The notes under the pieces are model-generated. The model was given only the letters and a program-made list of their open reading frames with translations. It was not told the DNA's origin and did no database searches. This document shows, piece by piece, positions 4,827 through 13,196 of a stretch of 39,232 bases of DNA (positions are counted from its first letter, which is position 1; each line of letters begins with the position of its first letter). Source of the stretch: a virus; IMG/VR virus record IMGVR_UViG_3300030329_003329, positions 1-39,232 of that record. One strand, 5' to 3'. Position numbers and translations under genes: made by a program.

Positions 4827-6503
4827 ATGTCACAGTTATTAAAAAAGTATAAAGCTCCAGACTTGGAGTTAATTTGTAGAGTAATAGAAGCAATGATTAT
4901 TCCTAAAGAAATGTTTCAGTGTTCAAGTGCTGTTAAAACATGGTATAAGGATATGCTAAATGATGGTTATTTAGTTACCTTTAGTAAGAATGATGTTCCT
5001 ATTGAATGGTATGACGATGATAGGGGAAATGAATGTCATCGTTTATTTACAGGTCATCAAACTAAAGAGTGGGGTACTCAAACAGCATATTATTGGGAAA
5101 GAACAGTTAAAGACAACGAATATATTCACAATAAAATGATTAAAACAGTTAAGGCATGGGAAGAAATAGAGCAACAAGCAAAGTTATTTTTAAAACATAA
5201 TAAATGTATTGTGGTAGCAAATTTCAACACTGATACAACTTACAATCCTCATTACGATATTCTTTTTAACCATTTTAATTTTAGCAGAGAAAATATCCCT
5301 CTTTATAATGATTATCTTGAATCTCGCAGTCATTATTATAAAATAAGTGATTTAAAACCTCAATTCGTTTTTAATCAAGCATTAATATCAGATGATTATG
5401 ATTATTATAGGAATCTAACTTTATTTGCTTATTTTAAACCTCAATCAGTACAATTCTCTACTTTTATAAATGGTAAAAATGTTAAAGATAAAGTAAATGT
5501 AGGCGATTATTGGGTTAATTACCGAACTGATACAGCTTATCAAGAATCTGAAGATTTCTTAGGTAATAAAGTTTTAAAATACGCTAATCATCCGCATATA
5601 TCTGATGGAAGAGTATGTGCTGGTGGTTGGTCTCAAGCTTGGACTGAATGTCGTAATTTAGGTAGAATCTTTGGTTGGCATAGTGGATTTGCTTTATTTC
5701 TTCGAAGATATAATAGCAGGTCGCCTTACAATCAGCCAGCTCTATTTAAAACGAATTTTAAGTTAAAAGTAGAAGATGAAACTTTTGAGTATCAATTTGA
5801 ATCTCCAGCTGAAGCAATCAAGGTAATGCAATTAAGAAGCAGGCTTACAGGTAGTAATAATATTGAAAAGCTTATTCCTCATTTAAAGAGGTGTAAACAT
5901 AACAATTTATCTGCAATAAGATACTTTGAATGTTTAAATCTTTTAAAAAGAATAAGCGGAGTATGTACTCGAGAATTACGACATGCTAATTCAAGTAAAC
6001 TTAAGCACGTTAAAGAAATTTTTAATGATACAGCTACATTCTTAAAAGACACTTATAAAGCTAGAGATTATGAACTATATAGCTTAGAGTTAGACGAAAA
6101 GGATTATTTCGGTAAAGCTGTTCATAATTTACACAAAGATGCATTTAGGTTTAAAGAACAGTATAATAATGGAAAGAAAACTCTTAATCCAACTTTAAAA
6201 CAAATATTGTTAGCTGCTAGAGGTCATTACTCTGAAGATGAAAATCTTGCTAGAACAATAATGACTAATAACCAAGTACATATTAATACTTTTTACACAA
6301 GAATTGTTAATAGGTATAATAACTATCAGAATAGAATGTTTATTCACGCTAAAAGAAAGTATTTAAAAGCTGCTAAAGAGAATATTCAAGAACTTAGAGC
6401 TTTTGTTAATGCTTTAAAAGCTACTAAGAAAGATTCTAACTTTAAAGTTGTAACTCAGCTTTTTAATGATTTTGAAACTAAACTTGATGTGAAAGGACAA
6501 TAA
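4827..6503 (+). CDS. E2-like (ubiquitin-conjugating fold) protein, 558 aa
   Basis: A candidate conjugating enzyme for the small modifier upstream. Residues 255-264 read HPHISDGRVC followed by AGGWSQAW. This reproduces the E2 core, where an HPN-type motif precedes the catalytic cysteine (here Cys264) and a tryptophan follows; HPH variants occur in bacterial and phage E2-like families. The segment before it (about 195-254) has the alternating hydrophobic pattern of the E2 sheet. E2 domains are about 150 residues, so the 190 residues before and about 250 after are extra: the C-terminal part is basic and helical with many Lys, Asn and Tyr. The gene starts after AAAGGACAACA and is directly followed by the JAMM gene with no gap. 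Activity is inferred. In PRTRC sets this place is held by protein B. Confidence 0.75.
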   Translation: MSQLLKKYKAPDLELICRVIEAMIIPKEMFQCSSAVKTWYKDMLNDGYLVTFSKNDVPIEWYDDDRGNECHRLFTGHQTKEWGTQTAYYWERTVKDNEYIHNKMIKTVKAWEEIEQQAKLFLKHNKCIVVANFNTDTTYNPHYDILFNHFNFSRENIPLYNDYLESRSHYYKISDLKPQFVFNQALISDDYDYYRNLTLFAYFKPQSVQFSTFINGKNVKDKVNVGDYWVNYRTDTAYQESEDFLGNKVLKYANHPHISDGRVCAGGWSQAWTECRNLGRIFGWHSGFALFLRRYNSRSPYNQPALFKTNFKLKVEDETFEYQFESPAEAIKVMQLRSRLTGSNNIEKLIPHLKRCKHNNLSAIRYFECLNLLKRISGVCTRELRHANSSKLKHVKEIFNDTATFLKDTYKARDYELYSLELDEKDYFGKAVHNLHKDAFRFKEQYNNGKKTLNPTLKQILLAARGHYSEDENLARTIMTNNQVHINTFYTRIVNRYNNYQNRMFIHAKRKYLKAAKENIQELRAFVNALKATKKDSNFKVVTQLFNDFETKLDVKGQ

Positions 6504-7475
6504 ATGAAACTAACAATAGCTAAAGACATGGTTAAGAAGATAAAGTATCTTTTAAATGAGTTTCCTGGCAACGAATGGTCAGGACCAGCTTTCTATGAAG
6601 TTAAATTTGGTAAGAATGGATTTCCTACTCACTATGAGTTGAAATACTTTAAACCAATTGATTTAGGAGGTAAAGTAGACACTGAATTTTCAGGAGAATT
6701 ACTTAATAGCTTTATACCTAAGATATGGGTTGAAAGACCTGAAACTAAGCAGTATGCTTGTGGTTTAATTCACTCTCACCATAGTATGGGTGCTTACTTT
6801 AGTAAGACAGATACTGACCAAATGGAAGAGAGTATTAAAGACTCTAAAGCAGGTGAAGATACTTTTTATCCAAGCCTTGTCGTGTCATACGCAAAAGGAA
6901 AAGAATATCACTTTGGAATAGCTTACAAAGATAATTATGGTTACATAAGTATTGTTGAAGCTTTGAAAAAGAATATTAAAGAGCTTGGTAAGAAATCTGA
7001 ACACCCTAAAGAATGGGTTGATGAGGTTAATTATATCGTTGAAGAAGATAAAAAGAAAAAGCGTAAAAAGTTTGCAAATCATACATATACTAGAAATAGC
7101 AAAGCAATAACTACTTATCCAAATCAACGTACTATCTTCCAAGATATGCATTATTCTATTCCTAATATGCCTAAAACTTTCATGGAAAAACTACCAAGAG
7201 AGTTAAATGATAATGACAAAGAGTTAATATCAGCAAACGTTACAAACTTAGGTAACTACATCAAAGTGTTTAATGAAAAGATGTGGGGTTTAGAAGAAGT
7301 TGCATTAGTTACTATGGAAGAAATAATTGACAAAGCTGAGACTAAGGGAATAGTGACTGAAGACCAAGCTGTAGAGCTAACTAATGATTTATACGATATT
7401 GATTTCGAAGAGGAAATAAGTGTTCAAGAAATAGATACATGGAATAAATCATTTGGAGGTAACATTGCTAGATAG
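6504..7475 (+). CDS. JAB/MPN (JAMM) metallopeptidase-like protein, 323 aa
   Basis: The zinc-peptidase signature is complete. Glu24 in an NEWSG context is the catalytic glutamate, and HSHHSMGAYFSKTD at residues 90-103 gives His90, His92, Ser100 and Asp103 in the exact HxH-x7-SxxD spacing. JAMM enzymes remove ubiquitin-like modifiers or trim their C-termini. The catalytic domain fills about residues 1-150. After it comes a lysine-rich linker (about 170-190) and a 130-residue acidic helical tail of unknown role. The gene abuts the E2-like stop and overlaps the E1-like gene by 11 bases, so the three are one translational unit. A role in processing the 76-aa modifier or recycling conjugates follows from family knowledge and context. 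It corresponds to protein A in PRTRC sets. Confidence 0.88.
   Translation: MKLTIAKDMVKKIKYLLNEFPGNEWSGPAFYEVKFGKNGFPTHYELKYFKPIDLGGKVDTEFSGELLNSFIPKIWVERPETKQYACGLIHSHHSMGAYFSKTDTDQMEESIKDSKAGEDTFYPSLVVSYAKGKEYHFGIAYKDNYGYISIVEALKKNIKELGKKSEHPKEWVDEVNYIVEEDKKKKRKKFANHTYTRNSKAITTYPNQRTIFQDMHYSIPNMPKTFMEKLPRELNDNDKELISANVTNLGNYIKVFNEKMWGLEEVALVTMEEIIDKAETKGIVTEDQAVELTNDLYDIDFEEEISVQEIDTWNKSFGGNIAR
7455..7460 (+). promoter_or_regulatory. Ribosome-binding site that fixes a TTG start
   Basis: GGAGGT lies inside the end of the JAMM gene, four bases before the TTG at 7465. An earlier in-frame TTG at 7453 sits directly in front of this sequence and cannot be served by it, so 7465 is the likely start of the E1-like gene. 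Confidence 0.7.
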
Positions 7476-8151
7476 ATTCAGTAGAAACAAAGACCTGATA
7501 CCTCAGAAAAAGTTAAAAAGCTTAACTGTTGTCGGTGCAGGTGGCATTGGTAGTGCTATATCAATTCAAACAGCTATTATGGGATGGAAAGAAGTTGATT
7601 TTTGGGATGATGATAAGATAGAGATTCATAACTTAAGTACAACTACTTATCCTATGGATAGTCTTGGTCAATACAAGGCTGATATTGCTGTAAGTATGCA
7701 GGGATTATTTGGTTCCGCAAATCAACATGCAGAAGCAACCCCTATGATAGCAAGGATAAATGATACAACAGAATCAAGGTTGATTAAGCCAAATGTCATA
7801 ATATGTACAGATAATATGCAAAGCAGGTTAGATACTTATCAATTATGGAGAGAAAAGGAAAATAGAAACGCCTTTATTGATGTTCGCATGGGTGCTTTAA
7901 GCATTAATGTAGCAACAGTTACTCGAAAGAATGATGAGTATTTAGCAAAAGACTGGTATGCAGATGAAGATGTAGAAGATGAGCCGTGTACTATGAAACA
8001 CACTATCTTTACAGCTCAATATGCTGCCAGTTTAGGTATGAAACAGCTCTTTTTAGTATTGAAAGGGATGCCGTTTTATGCTTATATTACACGCAATCTA
8101 GCAACTGAATTTACTGAAGTTCAGCACAGCAGATTGATTCTCAAACCATAA
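7465..8151 (+). CDS. E1/ThiF-like adenylating enzyme, 228 aa
   Basis: A Rossmann-type adenylation domain like ThiF, MoeB and E1. Visible features: the nucleotide loop GAGGIGS (24-30), an acidic triplet DDDKIEIHNL (48-57) matching the usual DxDxVxxSNL region, Lys71 after a conserved-type glycine, and ICTDN (113-117) matching the aspartate that binds ATP-magnesium. The arginine finger usually following the SNL motif is not obvious (STTTYP instead). Cys175 in DEPCTMKHT is a candidate thioester cysteine. In ubiquitin-type pathways the enzyme adenylates the C-terminal glycine of the modifier and passes it to the E2. The TTG start is set by GGAGGT and overlaps the JAMM gene by 11 bases. The PRTRC ThiF protein is the closest contextual relative. 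Confidence 0.85.
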   Translation: MLDRFSRNKDLIPQKKLKSLTVVGAGGIGSAISIQTAIMGWKEVDFWDDDKIEIHNLSTTTYPMDSLGQYKADIAVSMQGLFGSANQHAEATPMIARINDTTESRLIKPNVIICTDNMQSRLDTYQLWREKENRNAFIDVRMGALSINVATVTRKNDEYLAKDWYADEDVEDEPCTMKHTIFTAQYAASLGMKQLFLVLKGMPFYAYITRNLATEFTEVQHSRLILKP

Positions 8152-8194
8152 CACAAATTCACTTAGAGCGTAGTTTTTTCTGCGCTCTTTGTGT
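8151..8194 (+). terminator. Hairpin with a six-T loop after the E1-like gene
   Basis: ACACAA/TTGTGT (8151-8156, 8189-8194) encloses a 9-bp inner stem AGAGCGTAG/CTGCGCTCT (8165-8173, 8180-8188) with a loop of six Ts. No T-run follows, so it may stabilise or process RNA rather than terminate. It separates the modifier cassette from the replication block. Confidence 0.45.
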
Positions 8195-8213
8195 CTCAAT
8201 ATAAAGGGAATAA

Positions 8214-9107
8214 ATGAATATTCAAGTTCAAACAGTAAATAATGATTGGCAGTCTTTGCCTGGTGGATTAACATGGTTTTTCGTTGGTCAACCTAAGACA
8301 GGTAAAACCACTGCTGCATCAAAGTGGAGTGAGAAAGGAACAGATGGTGTAATAGTTTTAGATGCTGACTTAGGAGCTGACTTTGTTGAAGGAGCTAATG
8401 TTGTACCAATTACATCATTAAATATTCCTTACGAAACAGAGGAAGTTAACGGAGAGTTAGCAATTAAAACAAAAACAGTAAAAGGTAAGAAAATACCTAT
8501 TCCAGTAAAACCTGAAGCACGTGGTTATTACTACAGAAGTGGTAAATTGAAAGGCAAACCGATGCCTGTTTATTCACTAGCAGAGGCTTTATCATGGTTA
8601 CAAAAAGAATGGGATAAATTACCTTACGATACAATCGTTTTAGATACAGTTGGAGAGGTTAATGGCTGGATTGAAGACATTGTGAAAAAGGAAATGAACA
8701 TAACTGCAATGGGTCAGGGTGAATGGGGTTCCGATTGGGGAGCAGCTCGTCGTAAGAATGTCGATATAATTAAGAGAATGCAAGCTTTTGTTAAAAAAGT
8801 AGGCGCTAACTTAATATTAATTGGACATTCTAAAATGACAGCTGTTACTGATGGAAGAGCTCAATTATCCCCGGAGTTGCCTTCAGGGTTATCAAGAGCG
8901 ATAACTGCTAAGGCTGATGTTATAGGTTACATCACTGGCGACAAAGCCAATGGTGGGTACACTATATCGTTTAAAAGCTACGATGAGCGTATGATAGGGT
9001 CAAGGCTAGAGCCTTTGGCTCAAAAGGAGCTGCCACTAGATTTCAATGCGGTGGTAGATGAACTAAAAAACCATAACAAACAAGGAGACGCACCATGGAA
9101 GGAATAA
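8214..9107 (+). CDS. RecA-like ATPase (AAA_24 / Sak4-type recombinase candidate)
   Basis: A single RecA-fold ATPase domain fills the protein (297 aa). Walker A is GQPKTGKTT at 25-33; Walker B is TIVLDTVGE around Asp144; a sensor-type strand ILIGHSKMT follows near residue 205. Phage Sak4-like proteins of this size pair homologous single strands and act with an SSB. Here the next gene, overlapping by 13 bases, encodes a candidate ssDNA-binding protein, which supports that reading. A middle insertion rich in lysine and proline (85-118) is unusual. It starts after AAAGGGAATAA. Replication or recombination of the phage genome is the likely role; the exact subfamily needs a profile search. Confidence 0.8.
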   Translation: MNIQVQTVNNDWQSLPGGLTWFFVGQPKTGKTTAASKWSEKGTDGVIVLDADLGADFVEGANVVPITSLNIPYETEEVNGELAIKTKTVKGKKIPIPVKPEARGYYYRSGKLKGKPMPVYSLAEALSWLQKEWDKLPYDTIVLDTVGEVNGWIEDIVKKEMNITAMGQGEWGSDWGAARRKNVDIIKRMQAFVKKVGANLILIGHSKMTAVTDGRAQLSPELPSGLSRAITAKADVIGYITGDKANGGYTISFKSYDERMIGSRLEPLAQKELPLDFNAVVDELKNHNKQGDAPWKE

Positions 9108-9730
9108 TCCGACCAAAAGACGATTCACCAGCAGTTGGTGGAAATAGCTTTCTTGGCTTTCAAGAAGCATCAATTATAGAAATCAAAGATAGAACATCTG
9201 AATTTAGTTCTTGGGCAGATGTTTACATTGATATACATTTAGCAACACCTACTAGTAAGTACTCTACTAGCCTTAGAATTAAAGGTTCTTACAAAAGAGA
9301 TACACAAGGTAATGTTGTTGCTGATAGTAAACTAGTAAAAGACATTTACGCATTGTTTGACGCTATAGGTTATAGTGGCGGTATTAATGCTAAAGGTGAA
9401 TTTTGCGATGCTTCTGGTAAAAATGTTAACATTGAGAATGCATTATCTAGCTACGCTTCTGGGAAGCCTGCAGATGATAGCGGACATAATTTTAATTTGT
9501 ATGTTTATGTCTATAAAGAGCTTAACAAGAAAACCAGAAAAGCTTACACTGTTGTGCTTAACTATGTACAACCAAATGATGACACCGGTAGAGAGAAATT
9601 AGAAAGTAGAGTAGACTTTCTTAAGAAAGGAAACTATATCAACGAAGTTTCTCTTGATGAAATTAACAATATGAACGGAGCAGCAAATAACGTTACAGTA
9701 GATAACGTTCTTGATTCCGTCGTACTGTGA
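9095..9730 (+). CDS. Probable ssDNA-binding protein, 211 aa
   Basis: I do not recognise a signature with certainty. The protein starts within the end of the ATPase gene after CAAGGAGACGCACC and ends in a GTGA overlap with the primase-helicase, so all three are coupled. Residues 18-75 and 140-170 are strand-rich with alternating polar and hydrophobic residues, fitting an OB-like fold, and the C-terminal 40 residues are acidic and Asn-rich and end in a hydrophobic tip (DNVLDSVVL), reminiscent of SSB tails. Proteins of this size next to Sak4-like ATPases commonly bind single-stranded DNA. The call rests on context and secondary-structure impression, not on a motif. Confidence 0.5.
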   Translation: MEGIIRPKDDSPAVGGNSFLGFQEASIIEIKDRTSEFSSWADVYIDIHLATPTSKYSTSLRIKGSYKRDTQGNVVADSKLVKDIYALFDAIGYSGGINAKGEFCDASGKNVNIENALSSYASGKPADDSGHNFNLYVYVYKELNKKTRKAYTVVLNYVQPNDDTGREKLESRVDFLKKGNYINEVSLDEINNMNGAANNVTVDNVLDSVVL

Positions 9731-11646
9731 TAAACGGTGACTTTGTAGAACTTGCATTAGGGACGCCCGCTGGTCGTGGCGTCTCTTGCAAGAAGTCAGA
9801 GTTAAGTAAATATATTATACAATCACATAAAGAAGGCTTTCCTCTTGGTAAGTCTTTATATCGAAGTATGTATCTTTATCCTCCTAAAGCTGTGGGAGAA
9901 AAGAAATTTAAAACTAAAGAATATGTAGGTGAACGAGCAATTGATTGGATTGTTTTAGATGTTGACAAAGGTAGAAATACTGATGAATACACTTTAGACC
10001 AAGTTCATGAGCTAATCGAACAACTGCTTTCTTACGATTTAAATCCACAACATAACTTTAATATATATTTTAGTGGCACTGGTTATAATATACATGTACC
10101 AAATTCTGTTTTTGGATTTGAGGCATCACCTCGATTACCTATTGAGGTTAAAGATACTGTATGTAAATTGTTTCAAGGTATAGATACGACTATCTATGGC
10201 CATGTTTCTTTATATAGAGTACCTTGGACTCAAAATCAGAAAAGTGGTTTATATAAGGTTCCTATTAAGTATGATGATTTTGTTGGTATGAATATATCCG
10301 ATATTCATCAATTAGCTAAGAGTCCTATCGCTAAAGATGGGAAATTAGTAAATTCAAGTATCATTACTACACAAGGAACTGAGCAGCTTAAAAATAAAAT
10401 CGTCAAATCTCATTCAATTACCCGAATGCAAATCAATAGAAATGTTAGAGAGAATACTGCTGAAGCAACTTGTCTTCAAAAGATATATAACATGGGTCCT
10501 ACTCAGGGCAATCGTCATGTTATTATTTTAAGATTAGCAAGTCATTACAAGCGTAAAGGTATACCATTACAAGCTTGTAAAGCAGCTTTGCTTGATTGGA
10601 ACGCAGGTTCTCTTAATGATAGTGAGATAGTAAGAAATGTTGAAAGTGTTTATAATAGAAATTATCAATATGGTTGTAACGATGCTTTATTGAAAGAGCA
10701 TTGTTCACCTCTTTGTAAATATTATAAAAACAAAGACTATTTAAGTACTATTAGCAATTCTGATGATATGCAAGCCGAATTGGAACGTTATGTTACTACT
10801 AACTTTAAAGGTAAAAAGCTAGAAATCGGAGCCTTACTAGGCTTAGAAGATGACCTAACTGTTTACCCCGGTGAGTTAATAACAATATACGGACCAACTG
10901 GCTGTAATAAAACTACTTTAATACAAAATTTAGTATTAGGGTATTGCGCGGGTAATAATAAGATAATTAAGCAGCTTCAAATTGACACTTTATTTTTATC
11001 ATTAGAGCTTAGCTTACATGAAATGCACAAAAGAAACCTCTCTATAGTGAACGACTGTTCACCAAGAGATGTTGAAAGAAGTATTAGGAATAATGTACGA
11101 GCTATGTATGATATTTCTAAGGAGTATATTGACCATATTAAGATAAGTACGCTATCCCCCTCATTAGAGAAGATAGAAGAAGATGTTAAGGAATTTAAAC
11201 CTAAACTTCTAGTAATTGATTATCTTGATTTGGTTGATGCAGGTAGCAGAGGCGAATACGAAAGGTTAAATAAAATCTGTCACGGACTGAGAAACTTGGC
11301 AACAAATCAGAACATTATAATAGTTCAATTAGCTCAAGTTGCACGTGGTGCATTAAAAGACAGAGATGGGAAAGAACAAAATTTAACCGTAAACTCAGGT
11401 AAAGGCTCAGGTGCTATAGAGAATGCATCTTCAAAGGTTATTAGTATTGAAGGTAGGCAAGGCGAGAAAACTCGTACTGTTACTATGCATAAAAACTCTA
11501 ATGGCAACTTGTTTCAAGTAAAACTAAAGCTTGATAATTTAAGACTTAGGAGAGACTTTGAAGCGGAAGAAGCCGAAAAACAAATCATTAAACCAGAAGG
11601 AGACAGCAATGGCGACAACGAAAGACTTAATTTCCAATATAATTGA
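9727..11646 (+). CDS. AEP-type primase fused to DnaB-type helicase, 639 aa
   Basis: The N-terminal third carries archaeo-eukaryotic primase motifs: catalytic LDVD (77-80), SGTGYNIHV (116-124, the small-residue/His nucleotide motif) and an RVPWTQNQKSG segment (164-174). A PriCT-like helical region follows (about 245-315), then a cysteine cluster CNDALLKEHCSPLC (317-330) that could hold zinc or an iron-sulfur cluster. The C-terminal half is a RecA-fold helicase of the DnaB family: Walker A GPTGCNKTT (389-397), Walker B KLLVIDYLDLV (493-503) and IIVQLAQVARG (531-541). One chain would thus prime and unwind at the fork. It starts with GTG in a GTGA overlap with the preceding gene. Confidence 0.88.
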   Translation: MINGDFVELALGTPAGRGVSCKKSELSKYIIQSHKEGFPLGKSLYRSMYLYPPKAVGEKKFKTKEYVGERAIDWIVLDVDKGRNTDEYTLDQVHELIEQLLSYDLNPQHNFNIYFSGTGYNIHVPNSVFGFEASPRLPIEVKDTVCKLFQGIDTTIYGHVSLYRVPWTQNQKSGLYKVPIKYDDFVGMNISDIHQLAKSPIAKDGKLVNSSIITTQGTEQLKNKIVKSHSITRMQINRNVRENTAEATCLQKIYNMGPTQGNRHVIILRLASHYKRKGIPLQACKAALLDWNAGSLNDSEIVRNVESVYNRNYQYGCNDALLKEHCSPLCKYYKNKDYLSTISNSDDMQAELERYVTTNFKGKKLEIGALLGLEDDLTVYPGELITIYGPTGCNKTTLIQNLVLGYCAGNNKIIKQLQIDTLFLSLELSLHEMHKRNLSIVNDCSPRDVERSIRNNVRAMYDISKEYIDHIKISTLSPSLEKIEEDVKEFKPKLLVIDYLDLVDAGSRGEYERLNKICHGLRNLATNQNIIIVQLAQVARGALKDRDGKEQNLTVNSGKGSGAIENASSKVISIEGRQGEKTRTVTMHKNSNGNLFQVKLKLDNLRLRRDFEAEEAEKQIIKPEGDSNGDNERLNFQYN

Positions 11647-12151
11647 TATTGAGATGTCCATGTCGATGTGTATAGATGATGTTGAATCTACGGAGTATGA
11701 AGAACTTGCTTTAGAATTACAAGCTGCTCAAACAGAGCTTGGTACTAAAGTAGAAAGTTTGGATTGGTTTGTGACGGAGTTAGACAGGCGTAAAGGTGCA
11801 GTTACAGGTGAAAAAGAATCCTTGATGAAAGAAATCAATAGGATGCGTAGGCGTGAAAAAGCAATAGCAAATGTCAAAAAGTATGTTAATAATGTTCTTA
11901 TGCCAATGATAGTTAAAACCATGGGTAATGACGGTTTGTACGAAACTGATACTTCAAGATATAAGTTATATAATTCTTATTCTTCAGTAGAAGTTGATAT
12001 GCAAAACTGTCCTAAAGACTTTATTAAAACTGAAGTAGTACAGAAAGCTGATAAGGTAAAAGCAAGGACTGAAGCTATCAAAGCTGATAAAGAAGGGTAT
12101 GAAATACCTGGAGTGACTATTAGCAAGGTAGAGAAAGTGAGGCGTAGTTGA
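11609..12151 (+). CDS. Gp157-family protein, 180 aa
   Basis: AGAAGGAG precedes the ATG at 11609, which overlaps the end of the primase-helicase gene; an earlier in-frame ATG at 11558 has no ribosome-binding site. The N-terminal 100 residues form a long charged coiled coil, and the C-terminal part has the Gp157 pattern: a short strand region (YETDTSRYKLYNSYSSVEV) then a proline and PKDFIKTE, a central DK pair and a glycine before the final strands. Siphovirus Gp157 proteins are common beside phage recombination and replication genes; their function is not well settled. Here it closes the replication block. Confidence 0.75.
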   Translation: MATTKDLISNIIDIEMSMSMCIDDVESTEYEELALELQAAQTELGTKVESLDWFVTELDRRKGAVTGEKESLMKEINRMRRREKAIANVKKYVNNVLMPMIVKTMGNDGLYETDTSRYKLYNSYSSVEVDMQNCPKDFIKTEVVQKADKVKARTEAIKADKEGYEIPGVTISKVEKVRRS

Positions 12152-12351
12152 TGAGACTCGTAAGAGGCCATAATATAATTGGCTTTTCACTTTTCAAGTT
12201 CTTCTCTTTAAGCGTTACTGTAGAAGACAATGATGATATAAATAATATAATAATCGCATTAGGTATGTGGAAGTTTTATACTTCGCTATCTTTTGCTAAA
12301 ATGAAGGATACTTACTATGAGGTCAGCACGACAGAACACGCAGAAAGCTAA
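12151..12351 (+). CDS. Hypothetical protein, 66 aa
   Basis: The ATG at 12151 shares one base with the stop of the Gp157-family gene (TGATG), the usual coupling arrangement, and the stop lies inside the next gene. The product is mixed hydrophobic and aromatic, with no cysteines and no clear membrane span. No family is recognised. Coding status is supported by the overlaps at both ends rather than by sequence features. Confidence 0.5.
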   Translation: MRLVRGHNIIGFSLFKFFSLSVTVEDNDDINNIIIALGMWKFYTSLSFAKMKDTYYEVSTTEHAES

Positions 12352-12544
12352 AGTTCTTAAATTCTTACTAGGGGGCAACAAAATAACTCCAATGCACGCA
12401 CTTACGCATTATGGAGTATTTAGGTTGGCCGCTATTATCTGCGAGTTAAGAAAAGACGGTTATGAAATCGACACAAATATGGTTGAAACTGGTAATGGGT
12501 CTAAATATGCTTCTTACAAGCTAAACTTAGACTTACCATTCTAA
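12317..12544 (+). CDS. Small helix-turn-helix protein, 75 aa
   Basis: The whole protein fits the short phage winged-helix/HTH pattern (HTH_39-like): an N-terminal QNTQKAKVLKFLLGG helix, then ITPMHALTHYGVFRLAAII as the helix-turn-recognition pair, ELRKDGYEIDT, and a final strand ending ASYKLNLDLPF. Such proteins are frequent in phage early regions and probably bind DNA as regulators or replication accessories. It overlaps the upstream gene by 35 bases and is followed four bases later by the HNH gene. Confidence 0.75.
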   Translation: MRSARQNTQKAKVLKFLLGGNKITPMHALTHYGVFRLAAIICELRKDGYEIDTNMVETGNGSKYASYKLNLDLPF

Positions 12545-12548
12545 ATAG

Positions 12549-13001
12549 ATGGGTCGATTACAGTATTGGCAGGATAAACTAGAAAGTCGCTTGAGAAAAC
12601 TTCATGGCACACACTGGAAGATAGTGTTTAAAAAGCTAATGAGGAAAGCGACTACGTTGAAAGCGTCATTAAAGAAGCGTAGTAGAGAAGCTGATGTTCA
12701 TTGTGAAATTAGCGTTCATCAGATTCGTGAAATGATTGTCGACGTATATGGAAAAGCGTGTAAATACTGTAAAACAAAAATCTTACATAAGAATATGGCT
12801 TGTGACCATATATCTCCTTTGAGCAGTGGCGGAGAAAGTACTGTAGATAACTTGCAATTTATTTGCAACAGATGCAATACTAGAAAAGGACCACTCACTA
12901 ATGATGAATATAAACGTGTGTTGAAATGGTTAAATCGCCAGCCAGAGCACGTAAATAAGTATGTTCTTAGAAAGTTATCAAAAGGAGATTTATTCCGATG
13001 A
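12549..13001 (+). CDS. HNH endonuclease, 150 aa
   Basis: The C-terminal half is a zinc-bound HNH fold: CKYC (71-74), catalytic DHISPLSSGG (86-95), the central Asn in DNLQ (100-103) and CNRCN (106-110) followed by KGPLTNDEY. The first 60 residues are strongly basic and probably contact DNA. A free-standing HNH gene in this place may be a homing enzyme or take part in phage DNA processing; no intron is seen near it. It overlaps the next gene by four bases. Confidence 0.88.
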   Translation: MGRLQYWQDKLESRLRKLHGTHWKIVFKKLMRKATTLKASLKKRSREADVHCEISVHQIREMIVDVYGKACKYCKTKILHKNMACDHISPLSSGGESTVDNLQFICNRCNTRKGPLTNDEYKRVLKWLNRQPEHVNKYVLRKLSKGDLFR

Positions 13002-13189
13002 GTTTAGTATATTTAGGTAAAAAGAAATATCACACTTGCTATGCTTGTGGTGATATACGCTCAGGTGATACATTTGAGTGGCATCTCATGATGACGAAAA
13101 AGATTCGTGAGATATGCTTAAAATGTGCTAAACGAGATTATGGAAAAAAGTATGTAGATTCTTGTAAGGAACGGATAGGCGATGTATAA
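12998..13189 (+). CDS. Zinc-knuckle protein, 63 aa
   Basis: ATGA overlap with the HNH gene, preceded by AAAGGAG. Cys14, Cys17, Cys40 and Cys43 form two CxxC pairs 22 residues apart (CYAC, CLKC), the layout of a small zinc ribbon, with a Trp-His pair between them. The rest is basic. Coupling to the HNH gene suggests a partner protein, but function is unknown. A terminator follows the stop by eight bases. Confidence 0.7.
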   Translation: MSLVYLGKKKYHTCYACGDIRSGDTFEWHLMMTKKIREICLKCAKRDYGKKYVDSCKERIGDV

Positions 13190-13196
13190 CGAAGAG

